From Blautia sp. (GTDB taxonomy: Bacteria; Bacillota; Clostridia; Lachnospirales; Lachnospiraceae): 64,000 nt of DNA. This document shows positions 8,565 through 16,951 of the stretch, in pieces (within the stretch, counting starts at the first letter, position 1; every line of letters starts with the position of its first letter). The notes beneath the pieces are model-generated. The model was not told the DNA's origin and did no database searches. It worked only from the letters and a program-made list of their open reading frames with translations. A program made the position numbers and the translations under genes. The DNA is taken from contig JARIAR010000054.1 of NCBI GenBank assembly GCA_029257805.1, forward strand, positions 1 through 64,000, in the 5' to 3' direction.

Positions 8565-9344
8565 CTATTTATCGCACTCATCAATTTTGTCAATGGTTTC
8601 TTTAATTTTACGAATTTCTTCTGTCGCAGACTTACTGTAGTCATATGGAGATGACCCTTGCCGGTCTGCATCCATAATCTCCGTATTATAGTGGATAAAG
8701 CCCAGCAGATCTTCCGCCGGAATATGACTTCTCACAAATTCTTCATCTTTTTCATCACGAACTTTGTTTGCCACCACATGAACCTGCTTTACGCCCAGAT
8801 CTTTTGCTAGACGCTTCACATTTTTATACGTCTGCACACTTCTGGCACCAGGCTCAATCACTACGATAAACTGATCCATTCCTTCTGTGGTTCCTCTTCC
8901 CATGTGTTCAAGACCTGCTTCCATGTCCAGAACGACTACATCTCCACGATGAAGAACAAGATTGTTAATAATTCTTCGAAGCATTACATGCTCCGGACAT
9001 ACACAACCTGCGCCCCCTGTTTCCACTGTCCCCAACACAAGAAGTTTTACTCCATTACATACTTTTCCATATACATCAGGAATATCATCCACTTTAGGAT
9101 TAATCTTATAATATTGATTATCCGGGCCTGCACCCGTACGCTCTTCTATCAGTTTACGCATCTTACTGATAGGGACGATGCTGTCCAGCTCTTGTTCTGA
9201 AAATCCAAGTGCCAATCCCAGATTCGCATCTGGATCCACATCAGCCGCCAACACGTGACGTCCTTCCTCTGCATAAAGTCTGGCAAGTGTTGCAGCAAAT
9301 GTTGTCTTTCCTACGCCGCCCTTACCTGTAATTGCTATCTTCAT
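8565..9344 (-). CDS. cooC: CooC-type nickel insertion ATPase (AcsF-like)
   Basis: A 259-residue MinD/SIMIBI-class ATPase that matures CODH or ACS nickel sites. The deviant P-loop TGKGGVGKTT is at residues 6-15, and the metal-binding C-X-C motif (C114, C116 in GAGCVCPEH) that binds Ni or Zn in the dimer is intact. It lies between acsA and acsB with short gaps (36 and 12 bases), the position of acsF/cooC in other acetogens. The ribosome site AAGGTGG supports the start. A second, diverged copy is at 11,502-12,272; which copy serves CODH and which serves ACS cannot be told from sequence. Confidence 0.94.
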   Translation of the reverse strand: MKIAITGKGGVGKTTFAATLARLYAEEGRHVLAADVDPDANLGLALGFSEQELDSIVPISKMRKLIEERTGAGPDNQYYKINPKVDDIPDVYGKVCNGVKLLVLGTVETGGAGCVCPEHVMLRRIINNLVLHRGDVVVLDMEAGLEHMGRGTTEGMDQFIVVIEPGARSVQTYKNVKRLAKDLGVKQVHVVANKVRDEKDEEFVRSHIPAEDLLGFIHYNTEIMDADRQGSSPYDYSKSATEEIRKIKETIDKIDECDK

Positions 9345-9380
9345 ATTTCTTCATCCACCTTACTTCTCATTATGAATCTA

Positions 9381-11273
9381 TTAGATTCCCAATGCTGCTC
9401 TCTTCTCTTCGATTCTTTCGATCATCAGATCAACTAATTTTTCGATATCTGTTTCTACTGTAAAAGCGGCACCTGTCCATTTTCTTGTTCCCTCTGTTAA
9501 AATCTGAGCCATCTGATCAGAACCGGAAACATATGGATCTACACCAAGGAATGTATCGATACCTGTACCAATTACATAGTTACCGATAGATACTGCTTTT
9601 TCAGACATCCATTCAGGAGCGCATCCAACAACCGGAAGCTGATGAATCTGAAGTCCTGCATCTTTCGCAAGTTCAGCAGCCAGGATCATCATACGAGAGA
9701 TATCTACACAAGAGCCCATATGAAGTACTGGTGGAATATCAGCCAGTTCACATACACGTTTTAATCCTGCACCACAAAGATCTTTTGCAGATTTGTCCAT
9801 CAGTCCGGCTTTTGCTGCAGCCTGTGCTGAACATCCAGATGCAATGATAATAATATCGTTTGCAATACATTTCTTCATCAGTTCGATATGTGCGTAGTCA
9901 GGACGGATTTTTGGATTGTTACATCCAACCATAGCCACTGCACCACGGATAACACCGGAAGTAATACATTCCAGTAACGGTTTTGTGGTACCGGTAACGT
10001 CTACCTGAGAGTTTGTAACACTATCAAGAACTTTTACAATTGCTTCTACAGAGTATCCAACGGTTGCTTTCTGTTTTAACTGTGGAATATGTACAAGTTC
10101 TGGTTTTCTGTTTTTAAAGTTTTCAATTGCCATCTTTACGATTGCTTTTGCGTTTTCTCCTGCTGTTTCCGCGCTGAAACGAATAAATTCAGAATCCGGC
10201 ATCTGTGCGATTGGAGAAGTTGTCACAAATTTTGTGTGGAAACATTTACTTAATGGTCCTAATGCAGGGAAAATACACTGAACATCTACAACGATTGCTT
10301 CACATGCACCAGTAAGAACTACATTTTCCTGCTGCAGGAAGTTACCTGCCATCGGAATACCACGACGCATTGCTACTTCATTAGAAGTACAGCATACACC
10401 GGATACCGTAATTCCTTTTGCTCCCATTTCTTTTGCATATGCGATCATTTCCGGATCATCTGCATATTCACAAATCATCTCTGAAAGACTTGGATCATGT
10501 CCATGAACAACAATATTTACGTTCTCTTCTACCATAACACCAAGATTGGCTTCTGTATCAATTGGCTTTGGAGTACCAAACAGCACATCTGAAAACTCTG
10601 TTCCCATCATGGAACCGCCCCATCCATCTGCAAGACCGCAACGGATAGATTGTTTTACAAGTGCTTCCGGAAGAGAAGAACATCCCATATGTGTCATATG
10701 TAAAGAAGAAGAAACTTCACGGTCAATTGCACGTGGTGCAATTTCATCTTCAATAAGTTTTTCTTTCTGTCCTTCCGGCATTCTGTCCAAGAATCTCTGG
10801 TATCCAAATGGTTTACCATATTCCATAAGACCGGTCTCTGCTACTTCATGTGCCAGTGCGTAAATATCTTTTCCTTCTGTTTCAATTCCCCATTCTTTTG
10901 CAATGCGGATCAGTTTTTCAGGATCTTTTACTTTGTAATTTCCGTCTTCTGCTGCACAATGCAGAGTATGACAGATTTCACGACCATGATCAGAATGCGC
11001 AGAAGCTCCGCCAGCTGTAAATTTCAGATAGTTACGTCCTACAATACCGTGTGCGTCACATCCGCAAATTCCTCTTGGAGCTTTTGGAGTAATACGACAT
11101 GGTCCCATGGAACAGATACGGCAACAGATACCCTGCTCACCAAATTTACAGTGCGGAGTCTGATTCTTCACACGCATCTGCCAGGAATCAGCACCAACTT
11201 TGGCACCTGTCTCCAACAGTCTGTTAGTGGCAGCTTCAAATTCTTCCACTGTAGTTAATTTGAATTCACTCAT
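9381..11273 (-). CDS. acsA: Anaerobic carbon monoxide dehydrogenase catalytic subunit
   Basis: The 630-residue Ni-Fe CODH that reduces CO2 to CO for AcsB. The N-terminal cysteines C42, C50, C51, C54, C59, C70 and C72 (in HCKFGEQGICCRICSMGPC and CGCDA) supply the D and B clusters. HMTHMGC carries the catalytic His and a C-cluster ligand, and later VCCTSNE, MVGCNNP, ASGCSAQ and MGSCVDI supply further C-cluster cysteines. It is the first gene of the acsA-cooC-acsB unit, preceded by AAAGGAGG and by a 228-bp leader with two inverted repeats. It is somewhat shorter than Moorella AcsA (674), as usual for CooS-like bacterial forms. Confidence 0.97.
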   Translation of the reverse strand: MSEFKLTTVEEFEAATNRLLETGAKVGADSWQMRVKNQTPHCKFGEQGICCRICSMGPCRITPKAPRGICGCDAHGIVGRNYLKFTAGGASAHSDHGREICHTLHCAAEDGNYKVKDPEKLIRIAKEWGIETEGKDIYALAHEVAETGLMEYGKPFGYQRFLDRMPEGQKEKLIEDEIAPRAIDREVSSSLHMTHMGCSSLPEALVKQSIRCGLADGWGGSMMGTEFSDVLFGTPKPIDTEANLGVMVEENVNIVVHGHDPSLSEMICEYADDPEMIAYAKEMGAKGITVSGVCCTSNEVAMRRGIPMAGNFLQQENVVLTGACEAIVVDVQCIFPALGPLSKCFHTKFVTTSPIAQMPDSEFIRFSAETAGENAKAIVKMAIENFKNRKPELVHIPQLKQKATVGYSVEAIVKVLDSVTNSQVDVTGTTKPLLECITSGVIRGAVAMVGCNNPKIRPDYAHIELMKKCIANDIIIIASGCSAQAAAKAGLMDKSAKDLCGAGLKRVCELADIPPVLHMGSCVDISRMMILAAELAKDAGLQIHQLPVVGCAPEWMSEKAVSIGNYVIGTGIDTFLGVDPYVSGSDQMAQILTEGTRKWTGAAFTVETDIEKLVDLMIERIEEKRAALGI

Positions 11274-11292
11274 TATAGACCTCCTTTAAATT

Positions 11293-11309
11293 GTACATCC
11301 CATATGTAC
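11293..11309 (-). promoter_or_regulatory. Inverted repeat just upstream of acsA ribosome site
   Basis: GTACAT-CCCAT-ATGTAC is a perfect 6-bp inverted repeat that ends about 6 bases before the AAAGGAGG site of acsA. It may be an operator or a small hairpin in the leader RNA. Confidence 0.4.
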
Positions 11310-11349
11310 TTTGTCTTTCATGAAATTTTATAATAAGCCCACAGACAGG

Positions 11350-11371
11350 AACCCATCCCCACCCATGGGTT
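11350..11371. promoter_or_regulatory. Inverted repeat upstream of acsA
   Basis: AACCCAT and ATGGGTT form a perfect 7-bp inverted repeat around a C-rich (plus) or G-rich (minus) loop, about 80 bases before acsA. The run TTATTTTTTAG follows it on the plus strand, so it looks like a plus-strand terminator, but no plus-strand gene ends here. An operator role is possible. I could not place a convincing -35/-10 pair for acsA. Confidence 0.4.
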
Positions 11372-11448
11372 ATTTTTTAGAAAAAAAACAAAGAGTTTAT
11401 CCCTCTTTCTTCTTTTAAACGATGATTTTTTCTCTTTCGCATAAACAC

Positions 11449-11472
11449 CCCTTGCCGCAAACGCAACAAGGG
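11449..11472 (-). terminator. Hairpin between the second cooC and acsA
   Basis: A 10-bp stem with two G-U pairs (minus strand CCCTTGTTGC, loop GTTT, GCGGCAAGGG) lies 30 bases after the stop of the upstream cooC paralogue. The minus-strand T-run is weak (GTGTTTATG), while the plus side has TTTTTT. It probably ends the hisrich-cooT-metF-cooC transcript. Confidence 0.6.
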
Positions 11473-11501
11473 CTGTTTTTTATTTCTTCAAGTCAGATAT
11501 T

Positions 11502-12272
11502 TTACAAGTCAAGTTTTTCCGCAATAGCACGAAGTGCCACCTTAACAGGATTATCTTCCGGAAGAGATGCTGTAGGACGTCCCTCGCAGTCATACTCATA
11601 TACTGTATCATCCTGAGGCACTACACCCAGAAGATTCAGTTTCTGATTTTCAATCTCCTCTCGAATACCATCATTTAATTCACCTTTCGGTGCTCTGTTG
11701 ATAATCAGACCTACTGTCTTAGGATGCATATCACATTCCTCAATCAACTTTGCGATTCTGCCAACTGCCTGTACACCTCTTCTGGAACAGTCGCTTACCA
11801 GTATCGCTGTCTGCATGCTGGGAAGTACACCTCTGCTGATATGCTCCATCCCAGCTTCATTATCCACTACAAAGTAAGGATAATTATTCTGATATTTCGC
11901 AAGCTGTGACTGAAGAAGTCCATTTACAAAACAATAACATCCTTTTCCCTGCGTACGTCCCATAACCAATAAATCAAAATCGTCATCCTCAATAAGAGCA
12001 TCCTCAAATCTCATTTCTGCATAATCCGCTTTAGATACACCAGCAGGAATCGGATTCTCTTTGCTCATTTCTGCACGAGCGATTTCTTCACGTACATCAC
12101 CAAGGGTTGTATCGACCTCTACGCCCAGTACTTCATTCAAATTGGAATTGGCATCTGCATCTACTGCAAGAACAGGACCTTTTCCTTTTTCACAAAGATA
12201 CTGAATCAGCATTCCACATAAAGTCGTCTTTCCTACGCCGCCTTTTCCAGCGACAGCAATCACATGTGCCAT
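11502..12272 (-). CDS. cooC: Second CooC-type nickel insertion ATPase
   Basis: A 256-residue MinD-like ATPase and diverged paralogue of the cooC at 8,565-9,344. The P-loop AGKGGVGKTT is at residues 8-17 and the metal C-X-C motif is C112 and C114 (GKGCYCFVN). The switch region VVDNEAGMEHISRG is characteristic of CooC. It lies between metF (upstream) and a hairpin that separates it from acsA, and its ribosome site TAGGAGG is good. Two CooC copies in one acetogen cluster suggest a division of labour between CODH and ACS maturation; that is inference. Confidence 0.93.
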   Translation of the reverse strand: MAHVIAVAGKGGVGKTTLCGMLIQYLCEKGKGPVLAVDADANSNLNEVLGVEVDTTLGDVREEIARAEMSKENPIPAGVSKADYAEMRFEDALIEDDDFDLLVMGRTQGKGCYCFVNGLLQSQLAKYQNNYPYFVVDNEAGMEHISRGVLPSMQTAILVSDCSRRGVQAVGRIAKLIEECDMHPKTVGLIINRAPKGELNDGIREEIENQKLNLLGVVPQDDTVYEYDCEGRPTASLPEDNPVKVALRAIAEKLDL

Positions 12273-12340
12273 AAAACTTAATGCCTCCTAAATCTTGTAA
12301 TGGTCTGTGCAAATCTCTGATCTCACAACATTCACGAATT

Positions 12341-13258
12341 TTATACTAAAGTACGCATTCCGCTTCTGTCGATGATTTCGGATACATCTTTCCATTTATT
12401 TAATGCATACAGATGAATACCATTTACACCTAAAGCACGATATTCATCAATCTGTCTGATTGTATATTCAATACCTTCTTCTTTAAATCTTGCTTTCTTT
12501 CCTTCCACATCTGCGTCAAATGGTTCTTTATCAAATGGGTTAGGGAAAATCCAGTTTCGGGAAATAATTTCGCAAAGTTCACGAGGCATTACACATGCAT
12601 TACGTGACAATGCCATATTAATCGTTGCTGCCTGATCCAGAATTGGCATAATTCCCACATCTACCGGCATGGTAACACCTGCCTCACGAATTGCATCCAG
12701 CCAATATTTGAACTGTTCCATATCCCAGCAAAGCTGTGTCATAATGTAGTCCGCACCATTATCCTGTTTCTGTTTCAGAACTGCAATATCAGATTCCAGA
12801 CTTCTGCAGGAAATATGTCCTTCCGGAGAACCTGCAACTGCAATTTCAATTTTATCACCAAACTCTTTACGAACATATGCTACCAGATCTGTTGCATATG
12901 AAAAATCGCCGCCTGTCCCAGTCCATCCAAAAGGAAGATCACCACGCAGTGCCAGCATATGATCCACACCATTGTCAAGATAATTCTGCAACTGGTCTTT
13001 AATTCCCTCTGCTGTATTTCCAATACATGTAAAATGTGTTACCGGAACAGTGCCTGCACCTTTGATCATCTTACATACATCCATGTTTTTTCCAACATTT
13101 GTTCCGCCTGCTCCGTATGTACATGAAATGTACTCTGGTTTATACTTGCACAAATGTTCAATTGTTCCCGGCAGATTTTCCATACCTTTTTCTGTTTTTG
13201 GTGGGAACAGCTCAAAGGAAAGGAGCATTTTCTCTTTCATCGCTTCTGATAATTTCAT
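12341..13258 (-). CDS. metF: Methylenetetrahydrofolate reductase (MetF)
   Basis: MetF reduces methylene-THF to methyl-THF, the last methyl-branch step before AcsE. The 305-residue protein is a flavin TIM barrel, with FELFPPKTEKG near the start, CTYGAGGTN, LALRGD (folate and flavin contacts) and a C-terminal GVNGIHLYALN. No metV, rnfC2 or hdr/mvh-type partner gene lies beside it, which fits the single-subunit NADH-dependent enzyme described biochemically from Blautia producta better than the MetFV type. It lies between cooT and the second cooC, with GGAGG upstream. Confidence 0.94.
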   Translation of the reverse strand: MKLSEAMKEKMLLSFELFPPKTEKGMENLPGTIEHLCKYKPEYISCTYGAGGTNVGKNMDVCKMIKGAGTVPVTHFTCIGNTAEGIKDQLQNYLDNGVDHMLALRGDLPFGWTGTGGDFSYATDLVAYVRKEFGDKIEIAVAGSPEGHISCRSLESDIAVLKQKQDNGADYIMTQLCWDMEQFKYWLDAIREAGVTMPVDVGIMPILDQAATINMALSRNACVMPRELCEIISRNWIFPNPFDKEPFDADVEGKKARFKEEGIEYTIRQIDEYRALGVNGIHLYALNKWKDVSEIIDRSGMRTLV

Positions 13259-13330
13259 AGTTACGTACCTCCACGTCTTTTTATTGATCCAAAGGAATAA
13301 ACCTTTCAGATTTCAGTTTTCTGTACAGTA

Positions 13331-13513
13331 TTATTCACAGGAAAGTTTTACAATACTGTTTGCCAGATCTACCATAAGAATGCTTCCCTCTACCACTCTC
13401 TCGTCTCCCATAATATCTTTGAGAATGACATTTTTTCCATCCACATCAATACGGCTTACATTCTTAAAAATCACAGAGTCATCGCTTTGTTTATAAACTG
13501 TTGCCAAACACAT
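13331..13513 (-). CDS. cooT: CooT-type nickel-binding protein
   Basis: A 60-residue protein starting MCLATVYKQS. The Cys at position 2 and the short all-beta pattern match CooT, a dimeric protein that binds one Ni(II) through its Cys2 residues and helps CODH activation. It is 73 bases upstream of metF and 61 bases after the His-rich gene, with the ribosome site AAGGAGG. Small size limits certainty, but context and the MC start support it well. Confidence 0.88.
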   Translation of the reverse strand: MCLATVYKQSDDSVIFKNVSRIDVDGKNVILKDIMGDERVVEGSILMVDLANSIVKLSCE

Positions 13514-13574
13514 TACTATCGCCTCCTTATAAACATCCGCTTCTCCCTATTCCGCAGATTATATTTCATTTTTT

Positions 13575-13973
13575 CTATTTCATTTCTTCCTTTACAAGTG
13601 TAAGGGCAAGGCCAAGACGCATATTGCCTTTCTGGAAATCAGAAACACTTTCTTTAATTGTTTTCGCAGCTGCTTCCATTCCCATCTTCTGCAAATTGTC
13701 TGCCATCTGATCCAACTCTGCTGCATGGTGTTCATTGTGCTGCAGCATATAAGTTAAAAGCGCAACTGTTTCATTTTTACAATCCCCGCCTTCACAGGTG
13801 CCACAATGTCCATGATCGCAATTATCTTCATGTACATGTGTATGTTCATGTCCCTCTCCCTCTTCATGGCTGTGTGTATGTGTATGTACTACACCATTTT
13901 CATGTGTATGTTCATGGCTATGTTCATGTCCATGATGAATCAAATTGCCATTTTCATCTTTAATCAAATGCAT
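13575..13973 (-). CDS. His-rich metal-binding protein (CooJ-like)
   Basis: A 132-residue protein. Residues 13-56 contain 17 histidines in H-x-H repeats, and residues 52-65 contain four cysteines (C52, C57, C60, C65); the rest is an amphipathic helical domain (residues 66-132) containing QHNEHHAAELDQM. There is no signal peptide or membrane segment. CooJ of Rhodospirillum rubrum is also a small His-rich nickel protein beside cooT and cooC, but its His tail is C-terminal whereas here it is N-terminal. I infer a nickel store or chaperone for CODH/ACS. It is the first gene of the unit driven by the promoter at 14,056-14,084. Confidence 0.75.
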   Translation of the reverse strand: MHLIKDENGNLIHHGHEHSHEHTHENGVVHTHTHSHEEGEGHEHTHVHEDNCDHGHCGTCEGGDCKNETVALLTYMLQHNEHHAAELDQMADNLQKMGMEAAAKTIKESVSDFQKGNMRLGLALTLVKEEMK

Positions 13974-14055
13974 AAAATGCTCCTTTCCTTTATATCAAAG
14001 CCTTATTTTTTCCAAAAAACGGCATAGCTCTGACAAGAATTTATCAATTATAATC

Positions 14056-14084
14056 ATTATACATCTTTCTTCTTTGTTTATCAA
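14056..14084 (-). promoter_or_regulatory. Promoter for the His-rich/cooT/metF/cooC unit
   Basis: Minus strand -35 TTGATA (14079-14084), 17-bp spacer, -10 TATAAT (14056-14061). It lies in the 329-bp gap shared with the divergent aldo/keto reductase. Several TTTATCAA or TTTATC words lie around it (near 14040, 14078, 14090 and 14101). Confidence 0.65.
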
Positions 14085-14117
14085 GGAATTTATCCTAAAT
14101 ATTTATCAATAATAACG

Positions 14118-14154
14118 CTTTTTTCATAAAAATAGTTATACTTTTTTCATAAAA
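14118..14154 (+). repeat. 14-bp direct repeat in the shared promoter region
   Basis: CTTTTTTCATAAAA occurs exactly at 14118-14131 and again at 14141-14154, 23 bp apart. It lies between the His-rich gene promoter and the aldo/keto reductase. This spacing of about two helical turns would suit a regulator bound on one DNA face, though AT-rich chance repeats are also possible. Confidence 0.45.
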
Positions 14155-14302
14155 CTTTGTCTTTTTTTTAACCTGTTTGTTTTCTTTTTAACAATAATTC
14201 TTGTAGTAAATTTGTAATATAAATGATGTGATTCTTTCACATTTTTATGTTATACTTTACTAAACATGAATTACATAGCTATTTTTCGAGGAGGAATGAA
14301 TC

Positions 14303-15130
14303 GTGAGACAGACTGTTTTTCTGAACACAAACAGAGAAATGCCTCTCTTAGGATTGGGAGTGTATAAATTAACTGATCATACAGAAGCCGAAAACGCAAT
14401 CCTGTCTGCTATAAACTGCGGATACCGTTTGATTGACACAGCTTCTGCTTATAAAAATGAAGAAAGCGTAGGAAATGCAATTTCCAAATCCCGCCTTCCC
14501 CGCCGTGATTTATTCGTCACTACCAAAATCTGGAATACTGCCCAGCGTCTTGGAGATATCGAAGGTTCTCTTGCACGCAGCCTTGAACGTCTGAAAACAG
14601 ATTACGTTGATTTATATCTGATCCACTGGCCGGTTCCCGGATGCTATCCCGGAACATGGAAAGAAATGGAAAAGATTCTGGAAAGCGGACGAGCTCTTTC
14701 TATTGGTGTCAGCAATTTTGAAATTCGACATCTGGAAGAATTGAAGAAAATTTCCGGCATTGTTCCTGCCGTAAATCAAATTGAATGTCACCCTCTCCGG
14801 TATCCAAAAGATCTCATTGAATATTGTCAGGCAAACAACATACAGGTTCAAGCTTATGCACCTCTTGCCAGAGGCGCATATCTGGATAATGATATTATGT
14901 GTATTTTAGCTACAAAATACGTCAAAACTCCTGCACAAATCGGGCTTAGATGGGCAATCCAAAAAGGAATTTCCGTCATCCCAAAATCGTCAAATCCCCA
15001 GCGCATCCAATCAAACAGTGAGATTTTTGATTTTACCATTGAAGAAGAAGATATGAAGATCATCGACAGTCTGAACCAGGATTTTCGAAGCGCCAGCATT
15101 CCGGATGATCTCAAGGATATTCCCTTTTAA
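14303..15130 (+). CDS. Aldo/keto reductase
   Basis: A 275-residue NADPH-dependent oxidoreductase of the AKR superfamily, of the 2,5-diketo-gluconate reductase or prostaglandin F synthase type. The catalytic tetrad is visible: Asp and Tyr in LIDTASAYKNEE, Lys in TTKIWN and His in YLIHWPVPG. The C-terminal cofactor motif is VIPKSSNPQRIQSN. The start is GTG at 14303 with GAGGAGG about 8 bases upstream; a nearer ATG at 14296 is in another frame. It is a single gene that ends at a bidirectional terminator and is divergent from the nickel/metF unit. The substrate cannot be told. Confidence 0.92.
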   Translation: MRQTVFLNTNREMPLLGLGVYKLTDHTEAENAILSAINCGYRLIDTASAYKNEESVGNAISKSRLPRRDLFVTTKIWNTAQRLGDIEGSLARSLERLKTDYVDLYLIHWPVPGCYPGTWKEMEKILESGRALSIGVSNFEIRHLEELKKISGIVPAVNQIECHPLRYPKDLIEYCQANNIQVQAYAPLARGAYLDNDIMCILATKYVKTPAQIGLRWAIQKGISVIPKSSNPQRIQSNSEIFDFTIEEEDMKIIDSLNQDFRSASIPDDLKDIPF

Positions 15131-15225
15131 GAATCCACACTTTCAATGCCAATCAGGTAGAAGGCAGATAATATTTTATCTACCCGCCACCCCACCAACG
15201 TGCGTACGCAAAAAAACACACTCAC

Positions 15226-15262
15226 AAAAGGCAGCGGCTACAAAATAAGCCGCTGCCTTTTT
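15226..15262. terminator. Bidirectional terminator, aldo/keto reductase and gpsA
   Basis: AAAAGGCAGCGGCT, an 8-base loop and AGCCGCTGCCTTTT form a perfect stem of 14 bp with A- and T-runs on both sides, placed between convergent genes. Confidence 0.9.
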
Positions 15263-15273
15263 TCACTACATTC

Positions 15274-16284
15274 TTATTCCCACGGAAGCATAGGAGTTTC
15301 TACTTTTTTATCTCGAAGCATCAGATCCTTTACTGCTTCGGATGCTTCTTTCCCTTCAAAAAGAACTTTATTTACTTCTGTTATGATAGGCATTTCCACA
15401 TCATATTTCTCAGCAAGACCTTTTGCCGCTTTCGCTGAATAAACTCCTTCTACAACCATCTTTACTTCTTCCATGGCTTCTTTCATTGTACGTCCCTGTC
15501 CAATCAGATATCCAGCCTTTCGATTTCGGCTATGAACACTGGCACATGTCACAATCAAATCTCCGATTCCAGATAAACCATAAAAAGTCTCTGCCTTCGC
15601 TCCCATTTTTACGCCAAGGCGCGCAATCTCTGCAATTCCCCTTGTAATAAGTGCCGCTTTTGTATTATCTCCATACCCAAGACCATCTGCTGTTCCTGCA
15701 GCAAGGGCAATGACATTTTTTAAAGCGCCTCCCAACTCAACACCAAGAAGATCCGGTGTAGTATATACGCGAAATACGGAACTCATAAAAATCCCCTGCA
15801 GATATTCTGCCGTTTCTCTCGTTCTGGAACTGATAACACAAGTTGTAGGAAGTCCCTTTCCCACTTCTTCTGCATGGCTTGGTCCAGAAAGAACGCACAC
15901 ATCGCCATTTGGAATTTCTTCCTCTATAATCTCACTTAAAGTCATAAGAGAATTTTCTTCCACACCTTTTGCTACATTAACTATTTTCTGTTTGTCGCGA
16001 ACAAACGGAGCCATCTGCTTTGCTGTGCTTCTTGTAAATGGTGACGGAACTGCCAGAACCACTACATCCGGCTCTTTTAGACTTCCTTCCAAATCTGTAG
16101 TAATTTTTATATCTCCCGGAAGGATTACCCCCGGAAGTTTTGAAACATGTTCTCTTTTTTCCTGTAACATGTTCACTTCCTGCTCAAGTGCCGACCACAA
16201 AGTCACCTGATGCCCATTATTGTACAAAAGAAGGGAAAGTGCAGTTCCCCAGCTTCCCGCACCTAATACACTGATTTTCGCCAT
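15274..16284 (-). CDS. gpsA: Glycerol-3-phosphate dehydrogenase [NAD(P)+]
   Basis: GpsA reduces dihydroxyacetone phosphate to sn-glycerol 3-phosphate for phospholipid synthesis. It has 336 residues, the usual length. The Rossmann motif VLGAGSWGTALS is at residues 5-16; the catalytic Lys lies in ELGGALKNVIALAAG and the substrate motif is GLSGIGDLIVTCAS. The neighbour plsY uses its product, and the genes are 5 bases apart, so der-plsY-gpsA form one unit. The ribosome site AGAGGG is weaker than its neighbours' sites. Confidence 0.97.
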   Translation of the reverse strand: MAKISVLGAGSWGTALSLLLYNNGHQVTLWSALEQEVNMLQEKREHVSKLPGVILPGDIKITTDLEGSLKEPDVVVLAVPSPFTRSTAKQMAPFVRDKQKIVNVAKGVEENSLMTLSEIIEEEIPNGDVCVLSGPSHAEEVGKGLPTTCVISSRTRETAEYLQGIFMSSVFRVYTTPDLLGVELGGALKNVIALAAGTADGLGYGDNTKAALITRGIAEIARLGVKMGAKAETFYGLSGIGDLIVTCASVHSRNRKAGYLIGQGRTMKEAMEEVKMVVEGVYSAKAAKGLAEKYDVEMPIITEVNKVLFEGKEASEAVKDLMLRDKKVETPMLPWE

Positions 16285-16289
16285 ATTTT

Positions 16290-16946
16290 TTACCCTCTGC
16301 CTTTCTTTCCGGTTTTACCCAAAAAAATTTTATTTTCTGTTCCTGCAACCAGACGAGCTATATTTGCCCTGTGACGATAAAAAGTCAAAATCGTCAGAGC
16401 CGCCATAACCCCGTACAGCTCCAGCGTATGCGCCCGATCCATACCATAACTTCCCATTTCCCCAAAAATAATCATACAGATCAAAGCTGCTGTATATGCG
16501 CTGATAGAACATAAAGATACATAATGTGAAGTAAAAAACAATCCAAAAAACACAATTACACACACAAGAAAAATTCTCCAGTCAAATGCAAGAATCAATC
16601 CTACGGAAGCCGCAACTCCTTTTCCACCTTTGAACTTTAAATAGAAAGGAAAATTATGTCCCAATACGCATCCCGCCGCCGCATAAAGACTTAACAGAGG
16701 CAAGATATCCCCATAGGTCTTGCAAAACAACATTTTCACTATAAAAATCGCAGCCACACATTTCAGACAGTCGCATAAAAGCGTAATTGCTCCGGCTTTT
16801 TTCCCAAATGTCCGCAGAGCATTTGTAGTTCCTGCATTACCGCTTCCATGTTCCCTTATATCCGTTTTATAACACCTTCCAATAATATAAGAAGTCTGAA
16901 AAAGACCGCACACATAACCAATAGCCAAACAAACCAAGCGTTCCAT
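16290..16946 (-). CDS. plsY: Acyl-phosphate:glycerol-3-phosphate acyltransferase
   Basis: PlsY is the membrane acyltransferase that starts phosphatidic acid synthesis from acyl-phosphate and glycerol 3-phosphate. It has 218 residues and about seven hydrophobic segments. Conserved motifs are SGNAGTTNALRTFGKKAG, GHNFPFYLKFKGGKGVA and a C-terminal HRANIARLVAGTE. It lies between der (5 bases) and gpsA (5 bases), and the pairing with gpsA is functionally coherent. Confidence 0.96.
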   Translation of the reverse strand: MERLVCLAIGYVCGLFQTSYIIGRCYKTDIREHGSGNAGTTNALRTFGKKAGAITLLCDCLKCVAAIFIVKMLFCKTYGDILPLLSLYAAAGCVLGHNFPFYLKFKGGKGVAASVGLILAFDWRIFLVCVIVFFGLFFTSHYVSLCSISAYTAALICMIIFGEMGSYGMDRAHTLELYGVMAALTILTFYRHRANIARLVAGTENKIFLGKTGKKGRG

Positions 16947-16951
16947 ATCTT

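Noticed and set aside
13658..13963. Plus-strand open frame rich in His, Val and Tyr opposite the His-rich gene
   Set aside because: It is the antisense shadow of the His-x-His repeats, with no ribosome site.
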